Assembly: GCA_020634575.1 (NCBI GenBank)
Contig: JACKBM010000008.1
Span: forward strand, 62,001-126,000
Origin: Ardenticatenales bacterium
GTDB lineage: Bacteria > Chloroflexota > Anaerolineae > Promineifilales > Promineifilaceae
Length of the DNA: 64,000 nt
Reading direction: 5' to 3'
The position numbers and the translations under genes are program-made. A model generated the notes under the pieces. The model saw nothing but the letters and a program-made list of their open reading frames with translations. It was not told the DNA's origin and searched no databases. Positions within the stretch are counted from its first letter, which is position 1; each line of letters opens with the position of its first letter. Of the stretch, positions 26,188-34,633 are shown in pieces.

Positions 26188-26907
26188 TCAGGCTGCGTCT
26201 GCCTCTTTTTTCTTGAGAAACCGGGACAGGGCGATGCTGATGCCGATGATGACGACCGACGTGATAACCGTGGCCGGATTCAGACTCACTTCACCAGTCA
26301 GCAACTCATCCAGAGTCCCGAAGGAAGCACCAAAGAGGACGAAAGAAATCGTACCCGGCACAGAACCCAGGGCCGTCGCAAGCAGGAAGGCGCGCCAGTT
26401 GATTTTCAGGATGCCGGAAGCGTAGTTGACCAGGTCATAGGGGAGGAAAATCAGCCGCATGATGAGGACGGTTTCAAAGCTATTTTCCCGCATACGGCGG
26501 GCATAACGCTGCATCAGGCTGCTGCCTTCGCCATCGTCCAGCAAATCCTTGCCCAGGAACCAGCCCACCCCAAACGAAACCATCGCCGAAGCGTTGCTGC
26601 CCAGGATGGTCCAGAGAATGCCGATGGGGCCAAACAGAAAGCCGCCCAGTAGTGTCAGGATTGTCGCCGGGAAAAAGAGCAGGGGGCGTAGGGCATAAAT
26701 CAGGATGTAGAGCACCGGGCCAAACAGGCTGCCCGTCAACAGACCGGCAACGCCATGGACGCTGTCAGAAAGCGTCAGATCGTTGGCGCGGACGTACCAG
26801 TAATAACTGGCGACAAGCGCAACCCAGAAAATCAGGGCAATACCCTTACTCCAATGGCGCTGCCAGAACGATGGCTCTTCAGCGACTCCCGATTGCGAAC
26901 GAATCAT
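26188..26907 (-). CDS. TVP38/TMEM64 (VTT domain) membrane protein
   Basis: 239 residues, ATG at 26907 with GGAAG upstream. About six hydrophobic segments. The VTT core is visible as LRPLLFFPATILTLLGGFLFGPIGILWTILGSNASAMVSFGVGWFLG and RLIFLPYDLVNYASGILKINWRAFLLATALGSVPGTISFVLFGAS. DedA/VTT proteins are implicated in lipid scrambling and membrane homeostasis. It is cotranscribed ahead of the MerA/Lpd-like oxidoreductase, a pairing that elsewhere occurs as a single fused polypeptide. Confidence 0.9.
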   Translation of the reverse strand: MIRSQSGVAEEPSFWQRHWSKGIALIFWVALVASYYWYVRANDLTLSDSVHGVAGLLTGSLFGPVLYILIYALRPLLFFPATILTLLGGFLFGPIGILWTILGSNASAMVSFGVGWFLGKDLLDDGEGSSLMQRYARRMRENSFETVLIMRLIFLPYDLVNYASGILKINWRAFLLATALGSVPGTISFVLFGASFGTLDELLTGEVSLNPATVITSVVIIGISIALSRFLKKKEADAA

Positions 26908-27005
26908 GACACTTCCTACCTTTTGATTTTTTGCTTACGCTGTCAGCTTAGATGAAAAAGGTTGCCTGAATCTTACGAGTTGGCGCGAAATCAGTATCAG
27001 GCGGG

Positions 27006-27146
27006 CGGTGTTGAAACACCGTGCTGATGGGCGGAAAGTGCCCTGAACGGGCACCGGCCGGGCCACGTTATTCGTGCCAAACTGGTGCAAAAAGTGCCCT
27101 TCGGGGCACTTTCCCAACACACCATCAGCACGACGTTTTAACGTCG
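27006..27146. repeat. Nested multi-hairpin inverted-repeat element
   Basis: The gap 26908-27230 carries a symmetric set of pairings. Outer flanking hairpins are CGGTGTT-GA-AACACCG (27006-27021) and CGACGTT-TT-AACGTCG (27131-27146). Long-range arms are GTGCTGATGG 27021-27030 with CCATCAGCAC 27122-27131, and GGAAAGTGCCC 27033-27043 with GGGCACTTTCC 27104-27114. There is also a local hairpin AAAGTGCCC-TTCG-GGGCACTTT (27091-27112) with a UUCG tetraloop. The alternative pairings are mutually exclusive. No ORF. Confidence 0.75.
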
Positions 27147-27163
27147 CCCCACTGGCCCGGCAA

Positions 27164-27202
27164 ACAAAAAGGCCCTGACAGGCTAAAACCCATCAGGACC
27201 TT
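27164..27202 (-). terminator. Intrinsic terminator of the HtrA-like protease gene
   Basis: On the minus strand a 10-bp stem AAGGTCCTGA/TCAGGGCCTT (one G-U pair), 14-base loop, then CCTTTTTG, 28 bp after the protease stop at 27231. Confidence 0.8.
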
Positions 27203-27230
27203 AAATCAAAGCAAATGCAGCTGGCGCAGT

Positions 27231-28124
27231 TTACCGTTCGCCTAACACCACTTTCAGCTTGGTCACTTCGCCGCCACGAATCACGTGGACGCCGCTTTCC
27301 TGGCCAACGCGGTCACCGCTCAGCAGGGCCAGCAGGGCCTGGTGGTCACCCACAGCCTGGTCGGCAAACTGGACGATGGTGTCGCCCAGGAGCAACCCAC
27401 CTTTATCGGCCGGGCTATCTGGCTCAACGGCGACGACCAGCAGGCCATGCTTCTGGCCCATCTGCTCGCGCAGCGCCGCCGGCAGAGCCACCTGTTGGGT
27501 GGAAACACCGAGGTAGCCGCGGCGAACCCGCCCGTGGGTCGCCAGCGTGTCGACGACACGGGCGAGGGTACCGGCCGGTACCGCCAGACTCAACCCATTC
27601 ACAAGCGTGGAAGAGTTCAGGCCCAACAGCTCCCCATTGGCCGACAACAGTGGCCCGCCGGAGAAGCCAGGGTACATCACCACATCCGTTTGCAGATAGC
27701 GGTCCAGTTCGCCGCCGTGCGGGGTCCGCCATTGGTCGCCCAGGGCGCTGATGATGCCCAGCGTCGCCTGCACCGTGCGCCCTGGCCGGCCCAGCGCCAG
27801 CACCAGGTTACCAACCGCGGCCTTGTCCAGATCAGCCGGCTTCAGCGGCGTCAGGGCGACATCGCTGACGCGCAGCACCGCCAGATCGGTCGTCGGGTCA
27901 CGCCCCACTAACTCAGCCTCGACGGTGTTGCCGTCGGCCAGACCCACTTTGATTTTGTCGTCGCGACGCACGATATGGTTGGCGGTCACGATCAACCCAT
28001 CGGCTGACCAGACAATGCCGGTCGCCGGCAGCCGCCGCCGCGCCTCGACGCGCACCACACTCGGGCCAGCTGTTTCCACGGCGCCGGCCATACCTACTGA
28101 TAATTGTTGCAAAATATCACTCAT
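27231..28124 (-). CDS. HtrA/DegP-like trypsin protease with PDZ domain
   Basis: The start ATG at 28124 has AAAGGAG 8 bp upstream; 297 residues. Catalytic triad His50 (TANHIV), Asp80 (PTTDLAVL) and Ser155 (PGFSGGPLL), then one PDZ domain (about 200-295: GLLVVAVEPDSPADKGGLLLGDTIVQF). There is no signal peptide or membrane anchor, unlike most HtrA proteases, so it should be cytosolic unless exported otherwise. A terminator follows. It is divergent from holB across a promoter region. Confidence 0.92.
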   Translation of the reverse strand: MSDILQQLSVGMAGAVETAGPSVVRVEARRRLPATGIVWSADGLIVTANHIVRRDDKIKVGLADGNTVEAELVGRDPTTDLAVLRVSDVALTPLKPADLDKAAVGNLVLALGRPGRTVQATLGIISALGDQWRTPHGGELDRYLQTDVVMYPGFSGGPLLSANGELLGLNSSTLVNGLSLAVPAGTLARVVDTLATHGRVRRGYLGVSTQQVALPAALREQMGQKHGLLVVAVEPDSPADKGGLLLGDTIVQFADQAVGDHQALLALLSGDRVGQESGVHVIRGGEVTKLKVVLGER

Positions 28125-28265
28125 CGTTCTGCTCCTTTGCACGAATCTGGCTTCAGTTTAGCGCGGGAACCGGCCGGTCACACCAGCCATCCTGGTAAGC
28201 GGCACCTACCCATTTGGCTAGGTGGCTCTGTATCTGAACCGTATCTGAATATCTACCCTGACCCC

Positions 28266-28294
28266 TTGCCCACCTCTGCTGCCACCCCTAAAAT
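28266..28294 (+). promoter_or_regulatory. Promoter TTGCCC-17-TAAAAT for holB, probably leaderless
   Basis: -35 TTGCCC (28266-28271), 17-bp spacer, -10 TAAAAT (28289-28294). Predicted +1 falls at 28301-28302, the A of the holB ATG. The same TTGCCC -35 with 17-bp spacer and TATAAT occurs at 51343, supporting it as a real local promoter type. Confidence 0.6.
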
Positions 28295-28301
28295 AGGGCT
28301 T

Positions 28302-29303
28302 ATGAGCCAATGGGACGCCATAGTCGGGCATGAATGGGCCGTCGACCTGCTGAAGCATAACATCAGCTCCGGGCGTATTGGCCATGCTTACCTGTTCACG
28401 GGGCCACCCCAGATCGGCAAAACAACCCTGGCCCGGCTATTGGCCCAGGCAATTAACTGCACGGCACCTGATGTCAACGACCGGCCCTGCGGCCAATGCC
28501 GTAGCTGCCAGCTCATAGCCGCTGACCGGCACCCGGATGTGCGTCTTGTGGAGGGCGAGAGCAGCGGGCGCAAGGTCAGCCTGAAGATCGAGCAAATTCG
28601 GGAACTGCAGGCGCAGTTGAGCCTGGCGGCCTATGAAGCTCGCTACAAAGTCGCCATCCTGCGCAACTTTGACACGGCGACCATTGGCGCTGCCAATGCG
28701 TTTCTCAAGACATTGGAAGAGCCGCCCAGCCGGGTGGTGCTGTTGTTGACGGCGCATGATGGCGACAACATGCTGCCCACCATCACCTCGCGCTGCCGGA
28801 CGGTGGCGCTGCGGCCGCTGGCGCGCCCTACCGTGCAGGCTGCGCTGATGGCGCGGGCAGGGCTTGACGAAGCGGCGGCCCAACGGCTGGCGCACATGGC
28901 GGATGGTCGCCTGGGCTGGGCCCTGCAGGCGGCCGCAGATCCGGCCGGTCCCGACCAGATCAACGCCGGCATCCAGACATTGCACGAAGCACTGGGTGGC
29001 GGCCGGGTGTTACGCTTCCAAATGGCCGACAAGCTGACCCGCTCTTCGGATGCTTTGCCAGAGTTGCTGCAAACGTGGCTGAGCTGGTGGCGGGACCTGA
29101 TGCTGGTCGCCCTGGGCGACGAGCGCGTGATGATTATGCACCTGGACCATCAGGAGCATTTGCAGCGCGTGGCCGAGAGCTGGACAACGGACCAGATCCT
29201 GCGCGGGCTCAACCAAACAAAAGAGGCGCTTTGGCAGCTGGAGCACAATGCCAATAGTCGTCTTGTGCTGGAAAATCTCTTTCTCACCTACCCAATAGCC
29301 TGA
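28302..29303 (+). CDS. holB: DNA polymerase III delta-prime subunit
   Basis: 333 residues from the ATG at 28302; the open frame back to 28104 overlaps the divergent protease gene and is not used. AAA+ clamp-loader features: GPPQIGKT at 34-41, four zinc cysteines (Cys53, Cys63, Cys66, Cys69 in CTAP..PCGQCRSCQ), SRVVLLLTAHDGDNMLPTITSRC with the SRC sensor motif. The delta-prime subunit is the stator of the sliding-clamp loader. A mild degeneration of the P-loop relative to GxxGxGKT (GPPQIGKT) is usual for delta-prime. Promoter at 28266. Confidence 0.92.
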   Translation: MSQWDAIVGHEWAVDLLKHNISSGRIGHAYLFTGPPQIGKTTLARLLAQAINCTAPDVNDRPCGQCRSCQLIAADRHPDVRLVEGESSGRKVSLKIEQIRELQAQLSLAAYEARYKVAILRNFDTATIGAANAFLKTLEEPPSRVVLLLTAHDGDNMLPTITSRCRTVALRPLARPTVQAALMARAGLDEAAAQRLAHMADGRLGWALQAAADPAGPDQINAGIQTLHEALGGGRVLRFQMADKLTRSSDALPELLQTWLSWWRDLMLVALGDERVMIMHLDHQEHLQRVAESWTTDQILRGLNQTKEALWQLEHNANSRLVLENLFLTYPIA

Positions 29304-29429
29304 GATTTCCTCCCTTATTGCGGCTGAACAACATTAAGAAAGATGAATCATAAGAATGCCATTTCACAATGGAAACGCTTCGCTCTGGAGCACGGTGCCA
29401 TGGCCTTATGAGTAACACAGGAGTCAAAC

Positions 29430-30812
29430 ATGCCATCCTTTGATGACCGGTTTCAACCTTTTGCCCAAAAAATGCGGGCGGAGTCCCTGCCCGAAATTGT
29501 CATCGACACATTTCGCCATTATTACCGCCAACTTCATGATGGCGGCACCGGGCTAATCAGGGAGCATGAAATCCGGCCGGTTCAGGATCTGCCCGACGCC
29601 GAAACCTTCGCTAACAACCTTGGCGATCACGGCGTCGACGCCCTGGACCAGACAATCGTCATCAAGTTGAATGGCGGCCTGGGCACCAGCATGGGGCTGG
29701 AAAAAGCCAAATCCCTCCTGAAAGTCAAAGACGGGCACACATTCCTGGACATTATCGCCCGCCAGGCCATTCACAGCCGGGTGCCGCTGGTTTTAATGAA
29801 TAGCTTCAACACACAAGCTGATTCGTTAACCCTGCTCAACAAATACAAGGAATTGGACAGTCTGATTCCCCGCGATTTCGTCCAGCACAAAGTCCCTAAA
29901 ATTCGGCAGGCAGACCTGGCCCCGGCCAACCATGACGCCGATCCGAGCCAGGAATGGAATCCGCCGGGCCATGGTGACATTTACACCGCCCTGGTCACCA
30001 GCGGCATGCTCTCCAAACTGCTGGCGGCCGGCTACCGCTACGCCTTCGTCTCCAACGCCGATAATCTCGGCGCTGTGCTGGATACGCGCATTCTGGGCTA
30101 CTTTAGCCAGCGGCAGCTCCCCTTCATGATGGAAGTGGCCGACCGGACTGAAGCGGACAAAAAAGGCGGCCACCTGGCCCAGACGCCAGACGGCCAGCTC
30201 ATCCTGCGCGAATCTGCCCAATGTGATGACGAGGATACGGATTATTTCCAGGACATCGACCGTCACCGCTACTTCAATACCAACAACCTGTGGCTCAACC
30301 TGGTGGCCCTGCAACAGGTTCTGCAGGAGCGTAACGGTATCCTGGGCCTGCCCATGATTCGCAATCGCAAGACGATCAACCCACGCAACCCCGATTCTGA
30401 GCCCGTTTTCCAGCTGGAAACCGCCATGGGCTCCGCCATCGCGACCTTCAAGGGGGCCGGCGCCATTCGCGTGCCGCGCCATCGTTTCTCTCCCGTAAAG
30501 ACAACCAGCGACCTGCTGGCTGTCCGCTCAGATGCTTATCTGCTGACCGAGGATTACCGGGTCATCTTGCATCCGGATCGGGCGGGAGAAGGCGTTGTCG
30601 TCGATCTGGACAGCCGTTACTACAAGCTGATTGACGAGATGGAGGCCCGTTTTCCGGCCGGTGCCCCTTCCCTCATCGACTGCCAGCGGCTCACGGTCCG
30701 CGGCGATGTCCGCTTTGAAGGGCCCTGCCGCTTCACCGGCTCTGTTGAAATTATCAACGACCAGGAAAAGCAGCTCAATTATTACGGCGAAGCCATTGCC
30801 ACATCTCCCTGA
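29430..30812 (+). CDS. UTP-glucose-1-phosphate uridylyltransferase, eukaryotic-type
   Basis: 460 residues, ATG with AGGAG 6-7 bp upstream. The UDPGP family core is seen as IVIKLNGGLGTSMGLEKAKSLL (nucleotide loop at 81-89), LVLMNSFNT, HGDIYTALVTSGML, VSNADNLGA and NTNNLWLNL. The C-terminal part ends in a beta-helix-like stretch (LTVRGDVRFEGPCRFTGSVEI). It makes UDP-glucose from UTP and glucose-1-phosphate. This family (also called UgpA/UGP2) differs from the common bacterial GalU. Its 3' end overlaps the convergent gene by 38 bp. Confidence 0.92.
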   Translation: MPSFDDRFQPFAQKMRAESLPEIVIDTFRHYYRQLHDGGTGLIREHEIRPVQDLPDAETFANNLGDHGVDALDQTIVIKLNGGLGTSMGLEKAKSLLKVKDGHTFLDIIARQAIHSRVPLVLMNSFNTQADSLTLLNKYKELDSLIPRDFVQHKVPKIRQADLAPANHDADPSQEWNPPGHGDIYTALVTSGMLSKLLAAGYRYAFVSNADNLGAVLDTRILGYFSQRQLPFMMEVADRTEADKKGGHLAQTPDGQLILRESAQCDDEDTDYFQDIDRHRYFNTNNLWLNLVALQQVLQERNGILGLPMIRNRKTINPRNPDSEPVFQLETAMGSAIATFKGAGAIRVPRHRFSPVKTTSDLLAVRSDAYLLTEDYRVILHPDRAGEGVVVDLDSRYYKLIDEMEARFPAGAPSLIDCQRLTVRGDVRFEGPCRFTGSVEIINDQEKQLNYYGEAIATSP

Positions 30813-31296
30813 GTGAGGGCAAAGGTTCGGGCAAAACCGGCCAGCGCCAGCGTTCGCGCAACGTGGTCTCCTGGCGACTGACAAACTGGGGCGAATCAGC
30901 AAACAGATCGCTCATTTCCCGGGCCACGACAAAGCGGTCCCAGGTCGTATGGGCAAAGGTGAGCCGCCGCCAACGTTTGCTGGTAATCGGCCGGGGCAGA
31001 CGCCGCACCTCGTCCAGCTGGATTTTGTAATACCATTCGGTTGCCCGCGGGTGGTCCGGTTCCCCGGGCAGTAGATCAAGCCGCTGGGCCAGCTCATGCC
31101 CCAGGTACGGGGCAAAATAATGGATGCCATATTTCTCCTCGCCAAATTGGCGCCCGAAATAAAAGGCATAATATTCTGCCTGGAACCCCTTGGGGGCATG
31201 ATCATAGGGTATTCGATACCACCCTTCGGCCAGGAGCCGTTCCCAATCGGCCGGCGACGGCATATAGACCACCAGCACGCGATCATCAGGGTACAT
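30775..31296 (-). CDS. Conserved hypothetical protein
   Basis: 173 residues, ATG with GGAGGAGG upstream. It begins MYPDDRVLVVYMPSPADWERL and is rich in aromatic residues (GWYRIPYDHAPKGFQAEYYAFYFGRQFGEEKYGIHYFAPYLGHELAQR). No membrane segment and no signal peptide. I do not recognise a named domain. Codon bias and a strong ribosome binding site support expression. It converges on, and overlaps, the UGPase gene by 38 bp. Confidence 0.7.
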   Translation of the reverse strand: MYPDDRVLVVYMPSPADWERLLAEGWYRIPYDHAPKGFQAEYYAFYFGRQFGEEKYGIHYFAPYLGHELAQRLDLLPGEPDHPRATEWYYKIQLDEVRRLPRPITSKRWRRLTFAHTTWDRFVVAREMSDLFADSPQFVSRQETTLRERWRWPVLPEPLPSLREMWQWLRRNN

Positions 31297-31449
31297 GTTG
31301 CCTCCTCCAGCAAAACCCGCCTATCGACTTGCCGGATACGCTGAGGTAAGTTAAAAACAGCACTTATTTCCACCCTGTCCTGCTGCATCGCTGACCGCAA
31401 TCAGAGGCAGCCGGGGCAGTATGCTGCCGAAGGAGCAGGATCAGCTCGA

Positions 31450-31863
31450 ATGGACAATAAACAGGCCCCTGGCTGGCGCGGCCAGCCCACTTTCATGCAG
31501 CAAACTGTGGCCAAAGTCAGCCGGGATTGGTCCGGCTTTGACCTGCGCGGGCTAGATGTGCGCCGCATCAATTTCACCGACTGCAATCTGACCCTGGTCA
31601 ATCTGAAAGGGGCCGATTTGCGCGGCGCCTACATGCGCGGCGCCAATCTGACCGGGGCCAATCTTGCCTCCTGCAACTTCAGCGATGCCTACCTGCTTCT
31701 GGCCAACTTGCAGGACGCTGACCTGAGCGGCGCCATCTTCCACAATACCAACCTGACGCGTGCCAACCTCCGTGGCGCCCTCACGCTGGGGGCTGAGTTT
31801 TCCGAGGTCACCCTGACCGGCGCCCGGGGCATCGAAGGGATCAAGGGGTTGGACGCGACCTGA
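31450..31863 (+). CDS. Short pentapeptide-repeat protein
   Basis: 137 residues. After about 35 lead residues there are roughly 15 consecutive pentapeptides of the A(D/N)LxG type (FDLRGLDVRRINF, KGADLRGAYMRGANLTGANL, ADLSGAIF, ANLRGAL). This implies a short quadrilateral beta helix. It is the second pentapeptide protein in the window; the two are not adjacent. Ribosome binding site weak (GGATCAGCTCGA before ATG). Function unknown. Confidence 0.85.
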   Translation: MDNKQAPGWRGQPTFMQQTVAKVSRDWSGFDLRGLDVRRINFTDCNLTLVNLKGADLRGAYMRGANLTGANLASCNFSDAYLLLANLQDADLSGAIFHNTNLTRANLRGALTLGAEFSEVTLTGARGIEGIKGLDAT

Positions 31864-31933
31864 TACACTCAACGGAGCTGGCGCCATTTTTCCGCCATGA
31901 ATTTGGCCGCCAGTTTTCCATCCAATTACAGCT

Positions 31934-32746
31934 ATGCCTGAATTACCAGAAGTTGAAACTGTTGTGCGGGCCCTGCGCCAGCCCTTGATCGGCGCCACTA
32001 TCGTGGAGATGCATTGCAGCTGGCCCAAACAGCTGGTCACCCCGGCCGAAGCTGAGTTTCGGGCCCGTATTCACGGCTGCCGGGTCGAAAGTATCAACCG
32101 GCGGGCCAAATACCTCCTGTTCAGTCTGACTGAAGGGGAAACGCTGATCATCCATTTGAAGATGACGGGGCATCTGGCAGTGGTACCGGCCGGTACCCCG
32201 CCTGACAAATTCGTCCACACCTACTTCGACCTGGCCGATGGCCGCCAGCTCCGCTTCCGTGACATGCGCAAATTTGGCCGGCTCTACCTCGTCAAAGATC
32301 CCGCCGCAATCCTGCACCAGCTGGGGCCAGAACCATTGGAAGATGCGTTTACGCCGGCAGTTGCTGCCGAGCGTCTCAGCGGCAGCCGCCGGGCCATCAA
32401 AACGCTCTTGCTGGACCAGACGCGCATCGCCGGCATCGGTAACATCTATGCGGACGAGGCGCTGTTTGCCGCCGGCATTCACCCGGAACGGTTGGCGGAT
32501 ACGCTCAGCCAGCCAGAGCTTACTGCCCTACATGGCGCCATCCGGAAAGTGCTACAATTGGGCATTGACCGGGAAGGAGCCAGCATCTCCAATTATGTCC
32601 ATCCCGATGGTACTAAAGGGGATATGCAAAACGCCGTTGCGGTCTTCCGTCGGACCGGCTTTCCCTGCTATGATTGTGGCACAACTATTGAACGGATTGT
32701 ATTAGGCGGACGGAGCACCCACTTCTGTCCCCATTGCCAGCATTAG
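31934..32746 (+). CDS. mutM: Formamidopyrimidine-DNA glycosylase
   Basis: 270 residues, normal length. N-terminal PELPEVETVVRALRQPLIG gives the catalytic Pro and Glu immediately after the initiator Met. RRAKYLLFSL carries the conserved lysine, HLKMTGHL follows, the helix-hairpin-turn region is GIGNIYADEALF, and the C-terminal zinc finger is CYDCGTTIERIVLGGRSTHF then CPHC. It excises oxidised purines such as 8-oxoguanine. Start at PELPE is unambiguous because the Pro must be residue 2. Confidence 0.97.
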   Translation: MPELPEVETVVRALRQPLIGATIVEMHCSWPKQLVTPAEAEFRARIHGCRVESINRRAKYLLFSLTEGETLIIHLKMTGHLAVVPAGTPPDKFVHTYFDLADGRQLRFRDMRKFGRLYLVKDPAAILHQLGPEPLEDAFTPAVAAERLSGSRRAIKTLLLDQTRIAGIGNIYADEALFAAGIHPERLADTLSQPELTALHGAIRKVLQLGIDREGASISNYVHPDGTKGDMQNAVAVFRRTGFPCYDCGTTIERIVLGGRSTHFCPHCQH

Positions 32747-32754
32747 GTAGGCTC

Positions 32755-33363
32755 ATGGACAATCTTCTGGAAATCATGCGCATCATGCGCAAACCCCCGA
32801 TGGGCAAACTTATCGTCAAAATTGGCGACTCGCAGACAACAACCCTCGATGAGGTTCGGGACCCGAAAGCACGCCAGCGCGTCCTGGCGGCCATTGGCGA
32901 ATTGGTCAGCTATGCCGGTGGCTATGCCGTTCTGGAAGATGCGGGTCTGGCCCCCCCCTCGCAGGTGCGCAGCAACCGCCGCGAAACGGGCGGCGAAGGG
33001 GAGCTTACCCCGGAACAGGCGCAGTTCCTGGAGTCACTCAAGGAACAGCCGGCTCCCGAGCCACCTTCTACCAGCACCCGGCTGGCAACCATCCTGAATC
33101 GGCTTGATAATCAGCCGGAGCACCAGGAGCAAGTGCCAGAGGAACCGCGCTCTACGGCTGAACAGATCAATGTCATTTTGCAGGATCTATTGCTACAGGA
33201 TGATCAGCTGCGGGACCGTCGCATCCGGCTGGCCTCAGCAGTCGGCGGCGGGCTACAGATCATAGTGGACGATGAGGTTTACCAGCGTCCGGGCCAAATT
33301 CCGGATCGCGCGGTTCAGGAAATCATCAAGACAGCGCTGCGCAAGTGGGAAAGCACCGAGTAA
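32755..33363 (+). CDS. Unrecognised soluble protein downstream of mutM
   Basis: 202 residues from an ATG at 32755 with AGGTAGG upstream. The N-terminal half (MDNLLEIMRIMRKPPMGKLIVKIGDSQTTTLDEV.. GELVSYAGGYAVLEDAGLAPP) looks like a small globular domain, the middle is acidic and Gln/Pro/Glu-rich, and the C-terminal 60 residues form a second domain (EQINVILQDLL.. GGGLQIIVDDEVYQRPGQIPDRAVQEIIKTAL). No family recognised. It lies 8 bp after mutM and is probably cotranscribed with it. Confidence 0.75.
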   Translation: MDNLLEIMRIMRKPPMGKLIVKIGDSQTTTLDEVRDPKARQRVLAAIGELVSYAGGYAVLEDAGLAPPSQVRSNRRETGGEGELTPEQAQFLESLKEQPAPEPPSTSTRLATILNRLDNQPEHQEQVPEEPRSTAEQINVILQDLLLQDDQLRDRRIRLASAVGGGLQIIVDDEVYQRPGQIPDRAVQEIIKTALRKWESTE

Positions 33364-33381
33364 ACGGCGGCGACAATTGAG

Positions 33382-34434
33382 TTAGGCCGGTTCCAGGTCC
33401 GGGCTGGGCAGCCCGTTTAATATTTGCGCTTCCAAAGCCAGCCGCTGCGCCATGGGCAGAAAAGCTGCTCTGGCCGCATGCCGGCTGACCTGCTCCAGAT
33501 CAGACGAATCAAAGCCCAACTGCTGAACCGCCGCTACATACTCATCCGTCAGCGTGCAATTGCTGACACAGGGGTCATCCGTATTGAGCGTGACCGCCAC
33601 GCCTTGATGTAGTAATTGACGGGCGGGATGAGATGCCATGTACGGGACCGCGCCGGTCTGCACATTGCTCGTCAGGCACAGTTCCAGCGCAACCGCCTCC
33701 TGCCGCACCAGCTCCATCACCTCAGGATCATCAATCACGCGCACGCCGTGGCCAATACGGACGGCGCCCAGCTCCTCAACAGCCACCCGCACTGAGGCTG
33801 CATTGGTCCATTCACCGGCGTGAATCGTGACACCCAGACCGCGCCGGGCAGCTTCCTGGAAAAGATCTCGGAAGGGAAAGGCACTGAATTTAACTTCATC
33901 GCCGGCCAGATCCAGTCCCACAATCCCTTTCTCGGCTCGATCAAATGCCACGCGGGCTACTTGCTCGGCCAGATCCAACGATTCATGGCGCAGCAGCGTC
34001 ACGATAAGACCCACGTCAATCTGGCAGACCCGGCGCGCCTGCTGCGTCGCCTCAATCACCCAGTCGGTTACCTCCGCCAGGCAAAAGCCCTGGACGCGCG
34101 ACAGCGCTTGCGGGCTAAAGCGCAGCTCCAGATAGCGCACATTGTCTGCAGCCGCATCGACAATCGCCTCGTAGGTCAGTCGCGCTACCGCTTCGGGGCT
34201 GTGGTAGAAATGGCGCAGAACGCCAAATTTGGCCAAAAAGACCTCATGGTCCTGGGGATCGTCGATAATTTGCACGTGGGGGCGCAGCATATCTGTATTC
34301 TTGGTGGGAAGATTCCCAACATTGATCCCGTGGGTCCGGGCCATCTCAGAGAGGGTCTCCAGCCGGAGCGAGCCCTCAAGATGCCGGTGCAGGTCAATTT
34401 TCGGCATTGCATGCAGTGCCTGAGCTGAGAACAT
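33382..34434 (-). CDS. add: Adenosine deaminase
   Basis: The ATG at 34434 gives 350 residues; GAAGGAA is upstream but spaced long, and an ATG at 34473 is an alternative. Metal and catalytic motifs of the adenosine/AMP deaminase superfamily: DLHRHLEGS (His16, His18), TIHAGEW (His, Glu), RIGHGVRV and NTDDPCVSNC (Asp pair). The reaction is adenosine (or adenine in related enzymes) plus water to inosine plus ammonia. It adds purine salvage to the pyrimidine-salvage genes at 6.6-9.9 kb. An inverted repeat lies about 80 bp upstream. Confidence 0.93.
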   Translation of the reverse strand: MFSAQALHAMPKIDLHRHLEGSLRLETLSEMARTHGINVGNLPTKNTDMLRPHVQIIDDPQDHEVFLAKFGVLRHFYHSPEAVARLTYEAIVDAAADNVRYLELRFSPQALSRVQGFCLAEVTDWVIEATQQARRVCQIDVGLIVTLLRHESLDLAEQVARVAFDRAEKGIVGLDLAGDEVKFSAFPFRDLFQEAARRGLGVTIHAGEWTNAASVRVAVEELGAVRIGHGVRVIDDPEVMELVRQEAVALELCLTSNVQTGAVPYMASHPARQLLHQGVAVTLNTDDPCVSNCTLTDEYVAAVQQLGFDSSDLEQVSRHAARAAFLPMAQRLALEAQILNGLPSPDLEPA

Positions 34435-34514
34435 AAAAATACCGTTTCCTTCTTCACAAGAATCTTGCCTCATTTTATGAGATATCCTGCGGAAAAAGAG
34501 CGGTACATATATCC

Positions 34515-34536
34515 CCCACGTACTATGGTATGTGGG
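34515..34536. promoter_or_regulatory. Inverted repeat upstream of adenosine deaminase (possible operator)
   Basis: CCCACGTAC-TATG-GTATGTGGG, arms of 9 with one G-T mismatch. It lies 81 bp upstream of the adenosine deaminase start and 40 bp from the kinase terminator. A regulator site is a guess; it could also be a hairpin. Confidence 0.35.
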
Positions 34537-34577
34537 ACCCTGACTAAATTCCTGCCGGCCAAAACCCTGCCCGGCCA

Positions 34578-34610
34578 AACAAAAAAGCGCCCCGTTAGGA
34601 GCGCTTTCTT
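34578..34610 (-). terminator. Intrinsic terminator of the histidine kinase gene
   Basis: On the minus strand: stem AAAGCGCTCC/GGGGCGCTTT around TAAC, followed by TTTTTTG. It lies about 25 bp after the kinase stop codon. Confidence 0.82.
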
Positions 34611-34633
34611 AAACAACTTGTTGCTGTTTACAG

